A DNA stretch of 39,933 nt from Proteobacteria bacterium SG_bin9 (GTDB lineage: Bacteria > Pseudomonadota > Alphaproteobacteria > Rhizobiales > Xanthobacteraceae): positions 1-39,933 of the forward strand of contig LWDM01000077.1 of NCBI GenBank assembly GCA_002083525.1, written 5' to 3'. The first letter of the stretch is position 1. Each line of letters opens with the position of its first letter. Of this stretch, positions 13,953-21,722 are shown piece by piece. A model generated the notes under the pieces. The model searched no databases, was not told the DNA's origin, and was given only the letters and a program-made list of their open reading frames with translations. Both the position numbers and the translations under genes were made by a program.

Positions 13953-15971
13953 TCAGGCGGCCGGGACCGGCTTCGCCCGCGTCCACGCCTGCCATAGAAC
14001 CACACCGAAGCCGATAACCAGACCCGGCAAATAGGTGTAGCTGATGTCCTGCTTGATGATCGATTCGACAATCGCCTCGATCAGGCTCGGGAACACCAGC
14101 AGCAATCCCGATAGCAGAAGCAAGGCCCGCTCTATCGGCGTATTTTGTCGCAGCGCCCAATTTTGCGCCACCGCTGCAAGTGCGAGCAGGCCGAAGGTGG
14201 TGCGCACCACGATCGAGAGAATGTCCACCCACGAGCCGCCCTTCGGAATCGACAGCAACAGGCCGACGCCCTGCGGATCGAGCACGAAGATGAACGGCAC
14301 GATGAACGCAGGCAGCGTGTATTTCCACGATTGCAGTGTCGTCTTGTACGGATCGCCGCCGGTAATCGCGGCGGCCGCGAACGGCGACAGCGCCGTCGGC
14401 GGCGACACTTCAGAGAGCACCGCGTAATAGAAGATGAACATGTGCGCTGCGAAATCCGGCACGCCGAGCTTGATCATCGCCGGCGCCGCGATCACCGCGC
14501 AGATGATGTAGGAGGCGGTGACGGGAACGGCGAGGCCGATGATCCAGACGATCAACGCCGTGTAGATCGCGGTCAGCAGCAGGCTGCCGCCGGCATACGC
14601 GATGACGATCGACGAGAACTTCAGGCCGAGGCCAGTCAGCGTAACGATACCGACGACGATACCGGCGCAGGCGCAGGTGGTTGCGGCGTTGAGCGCTTGC
14701 ACCGAACCGTCGGACAGCGCCTTCACGAGCTTCTTCGGCACCAAAGCGGTTTCGGGCCGCAGGAAGCTCAGCGCGAACGTCACGACGATCGCATAGAACA
14801 CCGACAGCGACGGCGAATAGCCGATCACCATGAAGAAGACGACGGCGAGCAGCGAGATGAAGTGGAAGCCGTAACGCTTCAGCATTTGCCCGAGCGGCAT
14901 CTCCGCCTTGACGCTGACCTGCTGCGCGCCGAACCGCTTGGCGTCGAGTTCGACCATGATCAAGAGCGACAGGTAGTAGAGGCAGGTCGGGATGGTCGCC
15001 ATCCAGATCACGTCGAGGTAGCTGATCTTCAGGAACTCGGCGATCAGGAACGCAGCCGCGCCGAGTACGGGCGGCGACAGGATCGCACCGAGACCGCCGG
15101 CCGCGAGCAATCCGCCTGCGGCGTTCTTCTCGAAGCCGGCCTTCTGCATCATCGGATAGGCGACCGTGCCGATCATCACTGTCGTTGCGACGCCCGAGCC
15201 TGACGGGCCGCCGAGCAGGAACGACGACAGCACGACGGTGCGGCCGGCGCTGTTCGGTTTGTTGCCGAGAAGCGCGAGCGAGAAGTCGATGAAGAATTTG
15301 CCGGCGCCGGAATGCTGCAGGAAGGCGCCGTAGATTGTGAACAGGATGATCAGCGTCGCCGAGACGTCGACGGCGACGCCGAAGATACCTTCCAGCGTAA
15401 TGAACAGGTGGCCGACGAGGCGGCTGATCTCATAGCCGCGATGGGTCCACGGGGCCGGCAGGTACGGACCGAGCATGGCGTAGGCGATGAACAGCAGCGA
15501 TACCACCGGCATGATCCAGCCGGTGGTGCGGCGGGTGGCTTCCAACACAAGCACGATGAAGATCAAGCCGACGATCACGTCCCAGCGGTCGGGCAATGTC
15601 GCGCGATCGAGGAAGTCGTCGCCACCCCACAGCGCATAGGCAACGGTTGCGATCGCGAGGAAGCACGGGATGACATCCCACCAGCGCACGCGGTTGCGGA
15701 ACGTCGCAGCGAGCGGAAACAGCAGGAAGCTCAATACCAGCGTGAACGCGACGTGGGTGTAACGCAGCTCCTGGGTCGGAACGATCGAGTAAGCCGCGTA
15801 AAGGTGGAACAGACTCATGATGACCGCGATCGCGGTCGTGATGTGACCCATCCAGCCGTAAAGCCGGTTGGTCGCGCCTTCCTCGGCTTCGATGAACTCT
15901 TCCGCCTTGCGCAGTGCTTCGTCGGAGACGGCTTTTTTCGCCTCTTCAGGCGTCATCGTCTCGGCTGCCAT
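13953..15971 (-). CDS. TRAP transporter permease, fused 4TM/12TM (TAXI type)
   Basis: A 672-residue inner-membrane protein in which the small DctQ-like and large DctM-like subunits are one chain, as is usual for TAXI systems. Many hydrophobic segments run from about residue 40 to 665. Typical blocks are FLLGGPSGSGVATTVMIGTV, GGLLAAGGLGAILSPPVLGA and SEVSPPTALSPFAAAAITGG. It drives sodium- or proton-coupled uptake of a solute handed over by a periplasmic receptor. It is the first gene of the operon, followed by two TAXI receptors and a TctC receptor. ATG at 15971 has a strong site (AAGAGGGGAACGCC). The acidic N-terminus (MTPEEAKKAVSDEALRKAEE) is cytoplasmic. Confidence 0.92.
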   Translation of the reverse strand: MAAETMTPEEAKKAVSDEALRKAEEFIEAEEGATNRLYGWMGHITTAIAVIMSLFHLYAAYSIVPTQELRYTHVAFTLVLSFLLFPLAATFRNRVRWWDVIPCFLAIATVAYALWGGDDFLDRATLPDRWDVIVGLIFIVLVLEATRRTTGWIMPVVSLLFIAYAMLGPYLPAPWTHRGYEISRLVGHLFITLEGIFGVAVDVSATLIILFTIYGAFLQHSGAGKFFIDFSLALLGNKPNSAGRTVVLSSFLLGGPSGSGVATTVMIGTVAYPMMQKAGFEKNAAGGLLAAGGLGAILSPPVLGAAAFLIAEFLKISYLDVIWMATIPTCLYYLSLLIMVELDAKRFGAQQVSVKAEMPLGQMLKRYGFHFISLLAVVFFMVIGYSPSLSVFYAIVVTFALSFLRPETALVPKKLVKALSDGSVQALNAATTCACAGIVVGIVTLTGLGLKFSSIVIAYAGGSLLLTAIYTALIVWIIGLAVPVTASYIICAVIAAPAMIKLGVPDFAAHMFIFYYAVLSEVSPPTALSPFAAAAITGGDPYKTTLQSWKYTLPAFIVPFIFVLDPQGVGLLLSIPKGGSWVDILSIVVRTTFGLLALAAVAQNWALRQNTPIERALLLLSGLLLVFPSLIEAIVESIIKQDISYTYLPGLVIGFGVVLWQAWTRAKPVPAA

Positions 15972-16224
15972 GGCGTTCCCCTCTTAACGCGACCATCCCC
16001 CGCGCCATCGGCTTTCTCAGGCTGTCGCCAGAGCCGTTTCACGCAGCCGTATAGAGGCGGCTTTGGCGAAGCATGGCAAGGGGTTATTGGTTAAATCGCC
16101 GCCATCTTTCGCGGCACTGCAGGTTCGTCATTCGTTGACATTTCGACGGTTGATTGGGCCTGTTGCCATTGGTCGGGCGTGGCGGAGATCGCGCCGGTTG
16201 CAAAAAGTGAAAAGGAAATGCTGC

Positions 16225-17028
16225 ATGGATCGGCTGAAGGGAAAAACGGCCATCGTCGTCGGCGCGGGATCGATCGGTCCGGGCTGGGGCAACGGCAAGG
16301 CGACGGCCGTCACCTTCGCGCGGCACGGCGCGCAGGTGTTTTGTGTCGATCGCAACCTCGCCGCAGCGCAGGAGACGGCCAAGGTCATCGAATCCGAGGG
16401 CGGTCATGCGACGGCTTTTGCGGCGGATGTAGCGAAGGCGGCTGAGATCGAGGCGATGGTTGCCGCCTGCCTCAAGGCTTACGGCCGCATCGACGTGCTC
16501 GACAACAATGTCGGCATCGCCGAGACCGGTGGTGTGGTCGATGTTGCGGAAGCGGACTGGGATCGCGTCTTCGCGGTGAACCTGAAGAGTGCCTATCTCG
16601 CGATGAAGCATGTGATCCCTGTCATGCAGACGCAGGGCGGCGGCTCGATCATCAACATTTCCTCGATTGCCTCGATCCGTCATCTGGGCGTGTCGTACAT
16701 CACCTACGCCACCACCAAGGCGGCGATGAACCAGTTGACGCGCAGCACCGCGGTTGAATTCGCCGAGCAGAACATTCGCGTCAACGCGATCCTGCCCGGC
16801 CTGATGAAGACGCCGATGGTGGAGAACTCCGCCGGGCTTGCGGCGAGCTATGCCAAGGGCGATGTGGAAGCGATGTGGCGGGCCCGCGCTGCGCAGGTGC
16901 CGATGCGGAAGATGGGCGATGCCTGGGATGTGGCGAACGCCGCACTGTTTCTCGCCAGCGATGAATCGCGCTATGTCACCGGCATCGAGCTCGTCGTCGA
17001 TGGCGGGATCACGCTGAAGGTGAACTAA
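16225..17028 (+). CDS. SDR-family NAD(P)-dependent oxidoreductase
   Basis: A 267-residue short-chain dehydrogenase. The cofactor loop is enlarged (VVGAGSIGPGWGNGKATA instead of TGxxxGIG), a variant seen in a subset of bacterial SDRs. Other motifs are DVLDNNVGI, the Ser of SIINISSIAS, the catalytic YATTK (Tyr and Lys four apart) and the C-terminal SRYVTGIELVVDGG. It oxidises or reduces an unknown alcohol/ketone. ATG at 16225 follows AAAGGAAATGCTGC; upstream in-frame sequence is non-conserved. It is divergent from the TRAP operon, so a shared catabolic role is possible. Its stop overlaps the next start by one base (TAATG). Confidence 0.87.
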   Translation: MDRLKGKTAIVVGAGSIGPGWGNGKATAVTFARHGAQVFCVDRNLAAAQETAKVIESEGGHATAFAADVAKAAEIEAMVAACLKAYGRIDVLDNNVGIAETGGVVDVAEADWDRVFAVNLKSAYLAMKHVIPVMQTQGGGSIINISSIASIRHLGVSYITYATTKAAMNQLTRSTAVEFAEQNIRVNAILPGLMKTPMVENSAGLAASYAKGDVEAMWRARAAQVPMRKMGDAWDVANAALFLASDESRYVTGIELVVDGGITLKVN

Positions 17029-17474
17029 TGCAGGTGAGGTTGATTTTTGCAGTCGCGTTGGCTGCGATGAGTTTTGCGCCAGCGATCGGCAGCGCGCAGG
17101 ACCTGACGGCGTGCCGGGCCGATGCGCCGCCGGAAACGCAGGTCGCGGCGTGTAATGCTGCGCTCACCGCCAACACGGCCGCAAGGGTAGAGCTTCTGCT
17201 CGGTCGCGCGGCGGCCTATCGCAAGGCGCAGCAGCGCGAACAGGCAATCGCCGATTACACCGAGGCGATGCGGCTGCAATTGCCGACGGCGCGTGTGCTG
17301 TTCGCCCGCGGGCAGACCTATCGCGAGGCCGGTGACCGCCGGCGTGCGCTCACCGACTACGATGCCGCGCTGAAGCTTGATTCGGCGTTGGAGCCGCTCA
17401 AGGCCGCGCGCAAGACGCTGTTCGAGGAGATCGAGCGGGCCGGCGCGATGATGCCGGCGCAGCCTGCGAAGTAG
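17028..17474 (+). CDS. Exported TPR-repeat protein
   Basis: A 148-residue protein with a signal peptide (MQVRLIFAVALAAMSFAPAI, cleavage after GSAQ). Two to three tetratricopeptide repeats follow: VELLLGRAAAYRKAQQREQA, then ARVLFARGQTYREAGDRRRA with YDAALKLD. A Cys pair (TACRAD, VAACNAA) precedes them. TPR domains mediate protein contacts; the partner is unknown. The start codon overlaps the SDR stop by one base, so translation is coupled. A repeat element begins 20 bases downstream. Confidence 0.75.
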   Translation: MQVRLIFAVALAAMSFAPAIGSAQDLTACRADAPPETQVAACNAALTANTAARVELLLGRAAAYRKAQQREQAIADYTEAMRLQLPTARVLFARGQTYREAGDRRRALTDYDAALKLDSALEPLKAARKTLFEEIERAGAMMPAQPAK

Positions 17475-17493
17475 CCTATCGTCTGCTCTGCTT

Positions 17494-17576
17494 CGTCATT
17501 GCCGGGCTTGACCCGGCAATCCAACTTTGCACTTTTCCAAGTAAGATGGATCACCGGGTCAAGCCCGGTGATGACG
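17494..17576. repeat. Paired inverted repeat (REP doublet)
   Basis: Left arm 17494-17522 (CGTCATTGCCGGGCTTGACC, then CGGCAATCC) and right arm 17548-17576 (GGATCACCGGGTCAAGCCCG, then GTGATGACG) are inverted with three mismatches around a 25-base spacer. Each arm is itself a small GC palindrome (CCGGGCTTGACCCGG). This matches a dispersed REP family frequent in Bradyrhizobium and relatives. It lies 41 bases before prpE. Confidence 0.8.
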
Positions 17577-17617
17577 ACCCGAAGGGGCGTACAGGAATCG
17601 CCGGGAGAGCGCGCGCA

Positions 17618-19528
17618 ATGACCACCCAGGATAACAGCCGCTATCGCGAGGTGCATGCTCGCGCGACGCGCGATCCGGAAGGCTTCTGGGGCGAGGCCGC
17701 GCAGGCGATCGACTGGATCGAGCCGGCGAAGAAGGTGTTCGATGCTTCGCAGGGCATCTATGGCCGCTGGTTCGCGGGCGCCGTGTGCAACACCTGCTAC
17801 AACGCGCTCGATCGTCATGTCGCCGGAGGGCGTGCGGCGCAGGTCGCGCTGATCCACGACTCGCCGCTGACGAACACCATCACCAAATTCACCTATGCGC
17901 AGCTGCTCGACGAGATGAGAACGCTCGCCGCGGTGATGCAGGATTTCGGCGTGTTGAAGGGCGACCGTGTCATCATCTATATGCCGATGGTGCCGGAAGC
18001 GGTGGTGGCGATGCTGGCTTGCGCACGCATCGGCGCGGTACATTCGGTGGTGTTCGGCGGTTTTGCCGCAAAGGAACTGGCGACGCGCATCGATGACGCC
18101 ACGCCGAAACTGATCCTGTCGGCGAGCTGCGGCATCGAGCCGGGCCGCATCGTCAAGTACAAGCCGCTGCTGGACGAGGCGATCAATCTCGCCAAGACCA
18201 AGCCGCAAGCGTGCATCGTTCTGCAGCGGCCGCAGGAAACATGCGACCTGATCGCCGGCCGCGATCACGACTGGGCCGAACTGCGTACGAAGGCGATGGC
18301 CGCGAAGAAGTCCGCCGCGTGCGTGCCGGTGCTCGCGACCGATCCGCTCTACATTCTGTACACGTCGGGCACGACCGGCATTCCGAAGAGCGTGGTGCGC
18401 GACAATGGCGGCCACATGGTCGCGCTGAAGTGGTCGATGTTCAATCTCTACGGCGTGAAGCCGGGCGAAGTGTGGTGGTGCGGCTCCGACATCGGCTGGG
18501 TGGTCGGCCACAGCTACATCATCTATGCGCCGCTGTTTCACGGCGCGACGTCGATCATGTACGAGGGCAAGCCGGTCGGTACGCCGGACGCCGGCGCGTT
18601 CTGGCGCGTCATTTCCGAGCACAAGGCGATGGCGCTGTTCACCGCGCCGACGGCGTTCCGCGCCATCCGCAAGGACGATCCGAACGGCGAGTTCATCCGC
18701 AAATACGATCTGTCGAACTTCCGCACGCTGTTTCTCGCGGGCGAGCGCGCCGATCCGCCGACGGTGGAGTGGGCCGAGCAGCAGTTGAAGCGGCCGGTGA
18801 TCGATCATTGGTGGCAGACCGAAACGGGCTGGTGCATTGCAGGCAATCCGGTCGGGCTTGGGCAATTGCCGGTGAAGCACGGCTCGCCGACGGTGGCGAT
18901 GCCGGGTTACACGGTTGAAGTGGTCGACGAAGCGGCGAAGCCGGTGCCGCCGAACACGATGGGTTCGATCGTCATCAAGTTGCCGATGCCGCCCGCATGT
19001 CTGCCGACGTTGTGGAATCAGGATCAGCGTTTCCGCGAGGCGTATCTCACGGAATTTCCCGGCTACTACAAAACCTCCGACGCCGGCTATCTGGACGACG
19101 ATGGCTACGTCTATGTGATGGGCCGCACCGACGACATCATCAACGTCGCGGGCCATCGTCTCTCGACCGGCGGTATGGAGGAGGTGCTTGCATCGCATCC
19201 GGACGTCGCCGAGTGCGCGGTGCTCGGCATCAAGGATGCACTGAAGGGCGAAGTGCCGTGCGGCTTCCTGGTGCTGAAGGCGGGCGTCACGCGTCCGGTC
19301 TCGGATGTGGAGAAGGAAGTTGTGGCACTGGTGCGCGACAGGATTGGCCCGGTTGCGGCGTTCAAGCTTGCGATTGCGGTTGCGCGGTTGCCGAAGACGC
19401 GCTCCGGCAAGATTCTCCGCGGCACCATCAAGAAGATGGCCGACGGCGATCCGTGGACCATGCCCGCGACCATCGAAGACCCGAAAGCGCTGGACGAAAT
19501 CGGTGTGGCTCTGAAGGGGCGCATATAG
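17618..19528 (+). CDS. prpE: Propionyl-CoA synthetase (acyl-CoA ligase)
   Basis: A 636-residue AMP-forming acyl-CoA synthetase that makes propionyl-CoA (or another short acyl-CoA) from the acid, ATP and CoA. Motifs are the P-loop YTSGTTGIPKSVVRDNGGH, CGSDIGWVVGHSYIIYAPL, WWQTETGW (A5), RTDDIINVAGHRLSTGGMEE (A8) and the catalytic Lys in KTRSGKILRGT (A10). Length and the N-terminal DPEGFWGEAAQAIDW fit PrpE better than acetyl-CoA synthetase. ATG at 17618 has a site GGGAGAG; the longer in-frame extension begins inside the REP element and is not real. No methylcitrate-cycle genes are adjacent. Activity may be controlled by acetylation of the A10 Lys, as known for the family. Confidence 0.9.
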   Translation: MTTQDNSRYREVHARATRDPEGFWGEAAQAIDWIEPAKKVFDASQGIYGRWFAGAVCNTCYNALDRHVAGGRAAQVALIHDSPLTNTITKFTYAQLLDEMRTLAAVMQDFGVLKGDRVIIYMPMVPEAVVAMLACARIGAVHSVVFGGFAAKELATRIDDATPKLILSASCGIEPGRIVKYKPLLDEAINLAKTKPQACIVLQRPQETCDLIAGRDHDWAELRTKAMAAKKSAACVPVLATDPLYILYTSGTTGIPKSVVRDNGGHMVALKWSMFNLYGVKPGEVWWCGSDIGWVVGHSYIIYAPLFHGATSIMYEGKPVGTPDAGAFWRVISEHKAMALFTAPTAFRAIRKDDPNGEFIRKYDLSNFRTLFLAGERADPPTVEWAEQQLKRPVIDHWWQTETGWCIAGNPVGLGQLPVKHGSPTVAMPGYTVEVVDEAAKPVPPNTMGSIVIKLPMPPACLPTLWNQDQRFREAYLTEFPGYYKTSDAGYLDDDGYVYVMGRTDDIINVAGHRLSTGGMEEVLASHPDVAECAVLGIKDALKGEVPCGFLVLKAGVTRPVSDVEKEVVALVRDRIGPVAAFKLAIAVARLPKTRSGKILRGTIKKMADGDPWTMPATIEDPKALDEIGVALKGRI

Positions 19529-19596
19529 GGAAGGGCTTACATTCCCCGCAATTCGGTTCTAACAAGGCGCTCAATTCAAATGCGCGTGGAACTGGT

Positions 19597-19854
19597 ATGC
19601 GAGTGATGTTCCGATTAACTGCTGTGATGTTCGCTACGCTCGCGCTGGCGGGATGCTTGACGCGTGAGCCGCAGTCGACCGTGTCGCAGGCGCAGGGAGC
19701 CGATGACGAGGCGGCCTGCCGCCGCCTCGGCGAACCCGGTTCGAAGGCGTTCGCCGAATGCCTCAAGAGCCGCGACGGCCGGGCCGGCACCGAGGCCGCG
19801 CGGATGGACAATGCCCATCGCCGCAACAGCGAGCAGATGCTGGTCGGCCGCTGA
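19597..19854 (+). CDS. Small lipoprotein of unknown function
   Basis: An 85-residue protein with a lipoprotein signal: FRLTAVMFATLALAGCL, lipobox LAGC, with lipidation expected at Cys23 if translation starts at 19597. The mature part is short and polar and has two further cysteines (AACRRLG, AECLKSR), spaced for a small disulfide hairpin. No family is recognised. ATG at 19597 and ATG at 19606 are both plausible; upstream in-frame sequence overlaps prpE in another frame and is not coding. Confidence 0.65.
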   Translation: MRVMFRLTAVMFATLALAGCLTREPQSTVSQAQGADDEAACRRLGEPGSKAFAECLKSRDGRAGTEAARMDNAHRRNSEQMLVGR

Positions 19855-19860
19855 CGCGAC

Positions 19861-20652
19861 TCAGCTTCCCTTGATGAAGGCGACGCTCGACGCGATCACG
19901 TCCGGATCGCTGAGCACGCGCATATGACCGAGACCGCTGAGCAGGCGGAACGTCGCACCGCGCCAATGCGCGGTCGCATCGCGTGAATCCTGCATCGACA
20001 CCACCTGGTCGTCGTCCGAATGCATCACCAGCGCCGGGATCGTCAGCGTTTTCGCCGCCGTCGGGAAATCGATCGCGTCGAGGTCGGCGCCGAGCGCGTT
20101 CAGCTCAGCTTCCATGGCGGGCCATGTGGCCTCGTTGATGCCGACCATTTTGCCGATCAGCTTTGCTTGCTTGCGATAGTTGGAGGGCGAGGAGATCAGC
20201 ACCACACGTTCGGTCGAGAGGCCGCGCGTCAGCGACGTCACCGTCACGGCGCAACCGATCGAATGCGCAATGATGCCGCGCAAGGGGCCGACTGTGTCGG
20301 CGACTTGCCGGATGGCCTTGGCCATCAGCGGGATCGGCGCGCGTTTGCCGCTCGATGCGCCATGCGCCGGCAGGTCGAACGCCGCGACGCGATAACCTTC
20401 GGCAAGCAGCGGCGCGACGAAGTTGTCCATGTCGGCGTGCGTGCCTTCCCAGCCGTGCACCAGTAGCACGGCGGGACTGTCGCTCTTGCCCCACTCCCAA
20501 ACCGCGATTGTGCCGTCATCGCCGAACGGAATTGTCTGTGCGCGAGCGCCGGGCGGCCGCACGTCGGAAATGCGGGCTTTGCCGCGCGCCGGTGTGACGA
20601 AGATGCGGGCGGCCTGTTGCGGCGTGGGGGGAGTTTGGGCGGCGTCGGTCAT
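19861..20652 (-). CDS. Alpha/beta hydrolase
   Basis: A 263-residue alpha/beta hydrolase-fold protein. Motifs include the oxyanion segment LLVHGWEGTHADM, FDLPAHGASSG, the nucleophile elbow AHSIGCA (A-x-S-x-G instead of G-x-S-x-G), the acid HSDDDQVVS and the catalytic His in SGLGHMRVL. It probably cleaves an ester or similar bond; no substrate is evident. The first 45 residues are Pro/Ala-rich and likely flexible. Starts at 20652, 20685 and 20706 are all in frame. The shortest is chosen because a TATAAT-like -10 lies at 20686-20691. Confidence 0.78.
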   Translation of the reverse strand: MTDAAQTPPTPQQAARIFVTPARGKARISDVRPPGARAQTIPFGDDGTIAVWEWGKSDSPAVLLVHGWEGTHADMDNFVAPLLAEGYRVAAFDLPAHGASSGKRAPIPLMAKAIRQVADTVGPLRGIIAHSIGCAVTVTSLTRGLSTERVVLISSPSNYRKQAKLIGKMVGINEATWPAMEAELNALGADLDAIDFPTAAKTLTIPALVMHSDDDQVVSMQDSRDATAHWRGATFRLLSGLGHMRVLSDPDVIASSVAFIKGS

Positions 20653-20685
20653 GGCGTCCGGCTCGTATTGAATGATGATCGTCAT

Positions 20686-20691
20686 ATTATA
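20686..20691 (-). promoter_or_regulatory. Possible -10 element for the alpha/beta hydrolase
   Basis: The minus strand reads CCTATAATATG here, a perfect TATAAT. The -35 region 17 bases upstream (GGATTT) is poor. If it is used, transcription begins too close to the 20685 ATG for normal initiation and favours the start at 20652. This rests on motif and position only. Confidence 0.35.
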
Positions 20692-20733
20692 GGTGGCGGC
20701 CGTCATCTAAATCCAGCGAAAAGTTTGAGCGCA

Positions 20734-20764
20734 AACAAAAACGCGGCGGGTGGGGCCGCCGCGT
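20734..20764 (-). terminator. Rho-independent terminator of trcR
   Basis: On the minus strand, ACGCGGCGG and CCGCCGCGT form a 9-bp stem around CCCCAC, followed by TTTTTGTTTG. It lies 26 bases past the trcR stop codon. Confidence 0.85.
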
Positions 20765-20790
20765 TCGTAAACTTCAGTGGAACGAGATGC

Positions 20791-21486
20791 TTACTCGTCG
20801 TCGGCCTTCTTGCCGCCGATGGTCTTGAGCTTCGCAAACACAGCATCGACGTTGATGTCGTCGTCCTGCTCGCGCGGCGCGGGCTCGTCCTCGGCGTCCT
20901 TGCGGGTCGTCTCGGAGGCCGGCAGCAGGGTGGCGCCGCCGTACAGCTGGTCGGTCGGCTTCTCCTTGGCTGCGCGCTGCACCTCGAAGTCGAGGTCGAT
21001 CTGGCTGCACAGGCCGAGTGTCACCGGATCCATCGGGGTCAGAGTCGACGCGTTCCAGTGGGTGCGGTCGCGCACGCTGGCGATCGTCGTCTTGGTGGTG
21101 CCGACGAGCCGCATGATCTGCGCGTCCTTCAGTTCCGGATGGTTGCGCACCAGCCAGAGAATGGCGCTCGGGCGCTCATGGCGGCGCGACACCGGGGTGT
21201 AGCGCGGACCCTTCTTCTTCTTGGCTTCGGGCAGGCGAACCTTGCTGTCGGCGAGCTTGAGGCGATAGTTGATGTCGCCTTCGCCGCGCTCGATTTCGTC
21301 GCGGGTGAGCTGGCCGGTCGAGATCGGGTCCATGCCCTTGATGCCCTGGGCGGCGTCGTCGTCGGCAATCGCCCGCACTTCCAGGGGGTGCATTTTGCAG
21401 AAGTCGGCCACCTGGTCGAACGACAGGGCCGTATTGTCGACAAGCCACACGGCCGTCGCCTTCGGCATCAGCGGGGCATTGCTCAT
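20791..21486 (-). CDS. trcR: Cell-cycle transcriptional regulator TrcR (DUF1013)
   Basis: A 231-residue protein matching DUF1013, the alphaproteobacterial family that includes Caulobacter TrcR. Visible features are the N-terminal KATAVWLVDNTALSFDQVAD, FCKMHPLEVRAIADD, a basic stretch KKKKGPRYTPVSRRHERPSA, and a central helix-turn-helix-like part (LKDAQIMRLVGTTKTTIASV). The C-terminus is acidic (EPAPREQDDDINVD). The family is linked to RNA polymerase and cell-cycle transcription. ATG at 21486 has a strong site (AAAGGAGATTCTC). It is divergent from ispH and ends at a clear terminator. Length is normal. Confidence 0.88.
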   Translation of the reverse strand: MSNAPLMPKATAVWLVDNTALSFDQVADFCKMHPLEVRAIADDDAAQGIKGMDPISTGQLTRDEIERGEGDINYRLKLADSKVRLPEAKKKKGPRYTPVSRRHERPSAILWLVRNHPELKDAQIMRLVGTTKTTIASVRDRTHWNASTLTPMDPVTLGLCSQIDLDFEVQRAAKEKPTDQLYGGATLLPASETTRKDAEDEPAPREQDDDINVDAVFAKLKTIGGKKADDE

Positions 21487-21722
21487 GAGAATCTCCTTTG
21501 CGCCAAAATTCCTTCAGCGCTCCGCCGGGAACGGTCCCGGAACGAAACTTGACGGTCATCGGCGATGACGGGGAATTAGGCGCTTATATAGTCTCAATGA
21601 GGGCAGAGGCGCAATGGGCCGGAATTCGCCTTGACAGCACGTCCCGGGCGTCCCAAGTCCTGTCCAGACCCGATCCAGGCGGCGCCGCGCCGGGGCCCCG
21701 ATTCGGTCCGAGAACAGCTTAT

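Noticed and set aside
17357..19198. A 613-codon open frame antisense to prpE
   Set aside because: It has the same shadow-frame composition and lies across prpE motifs, the REP element and the TPR gene end.
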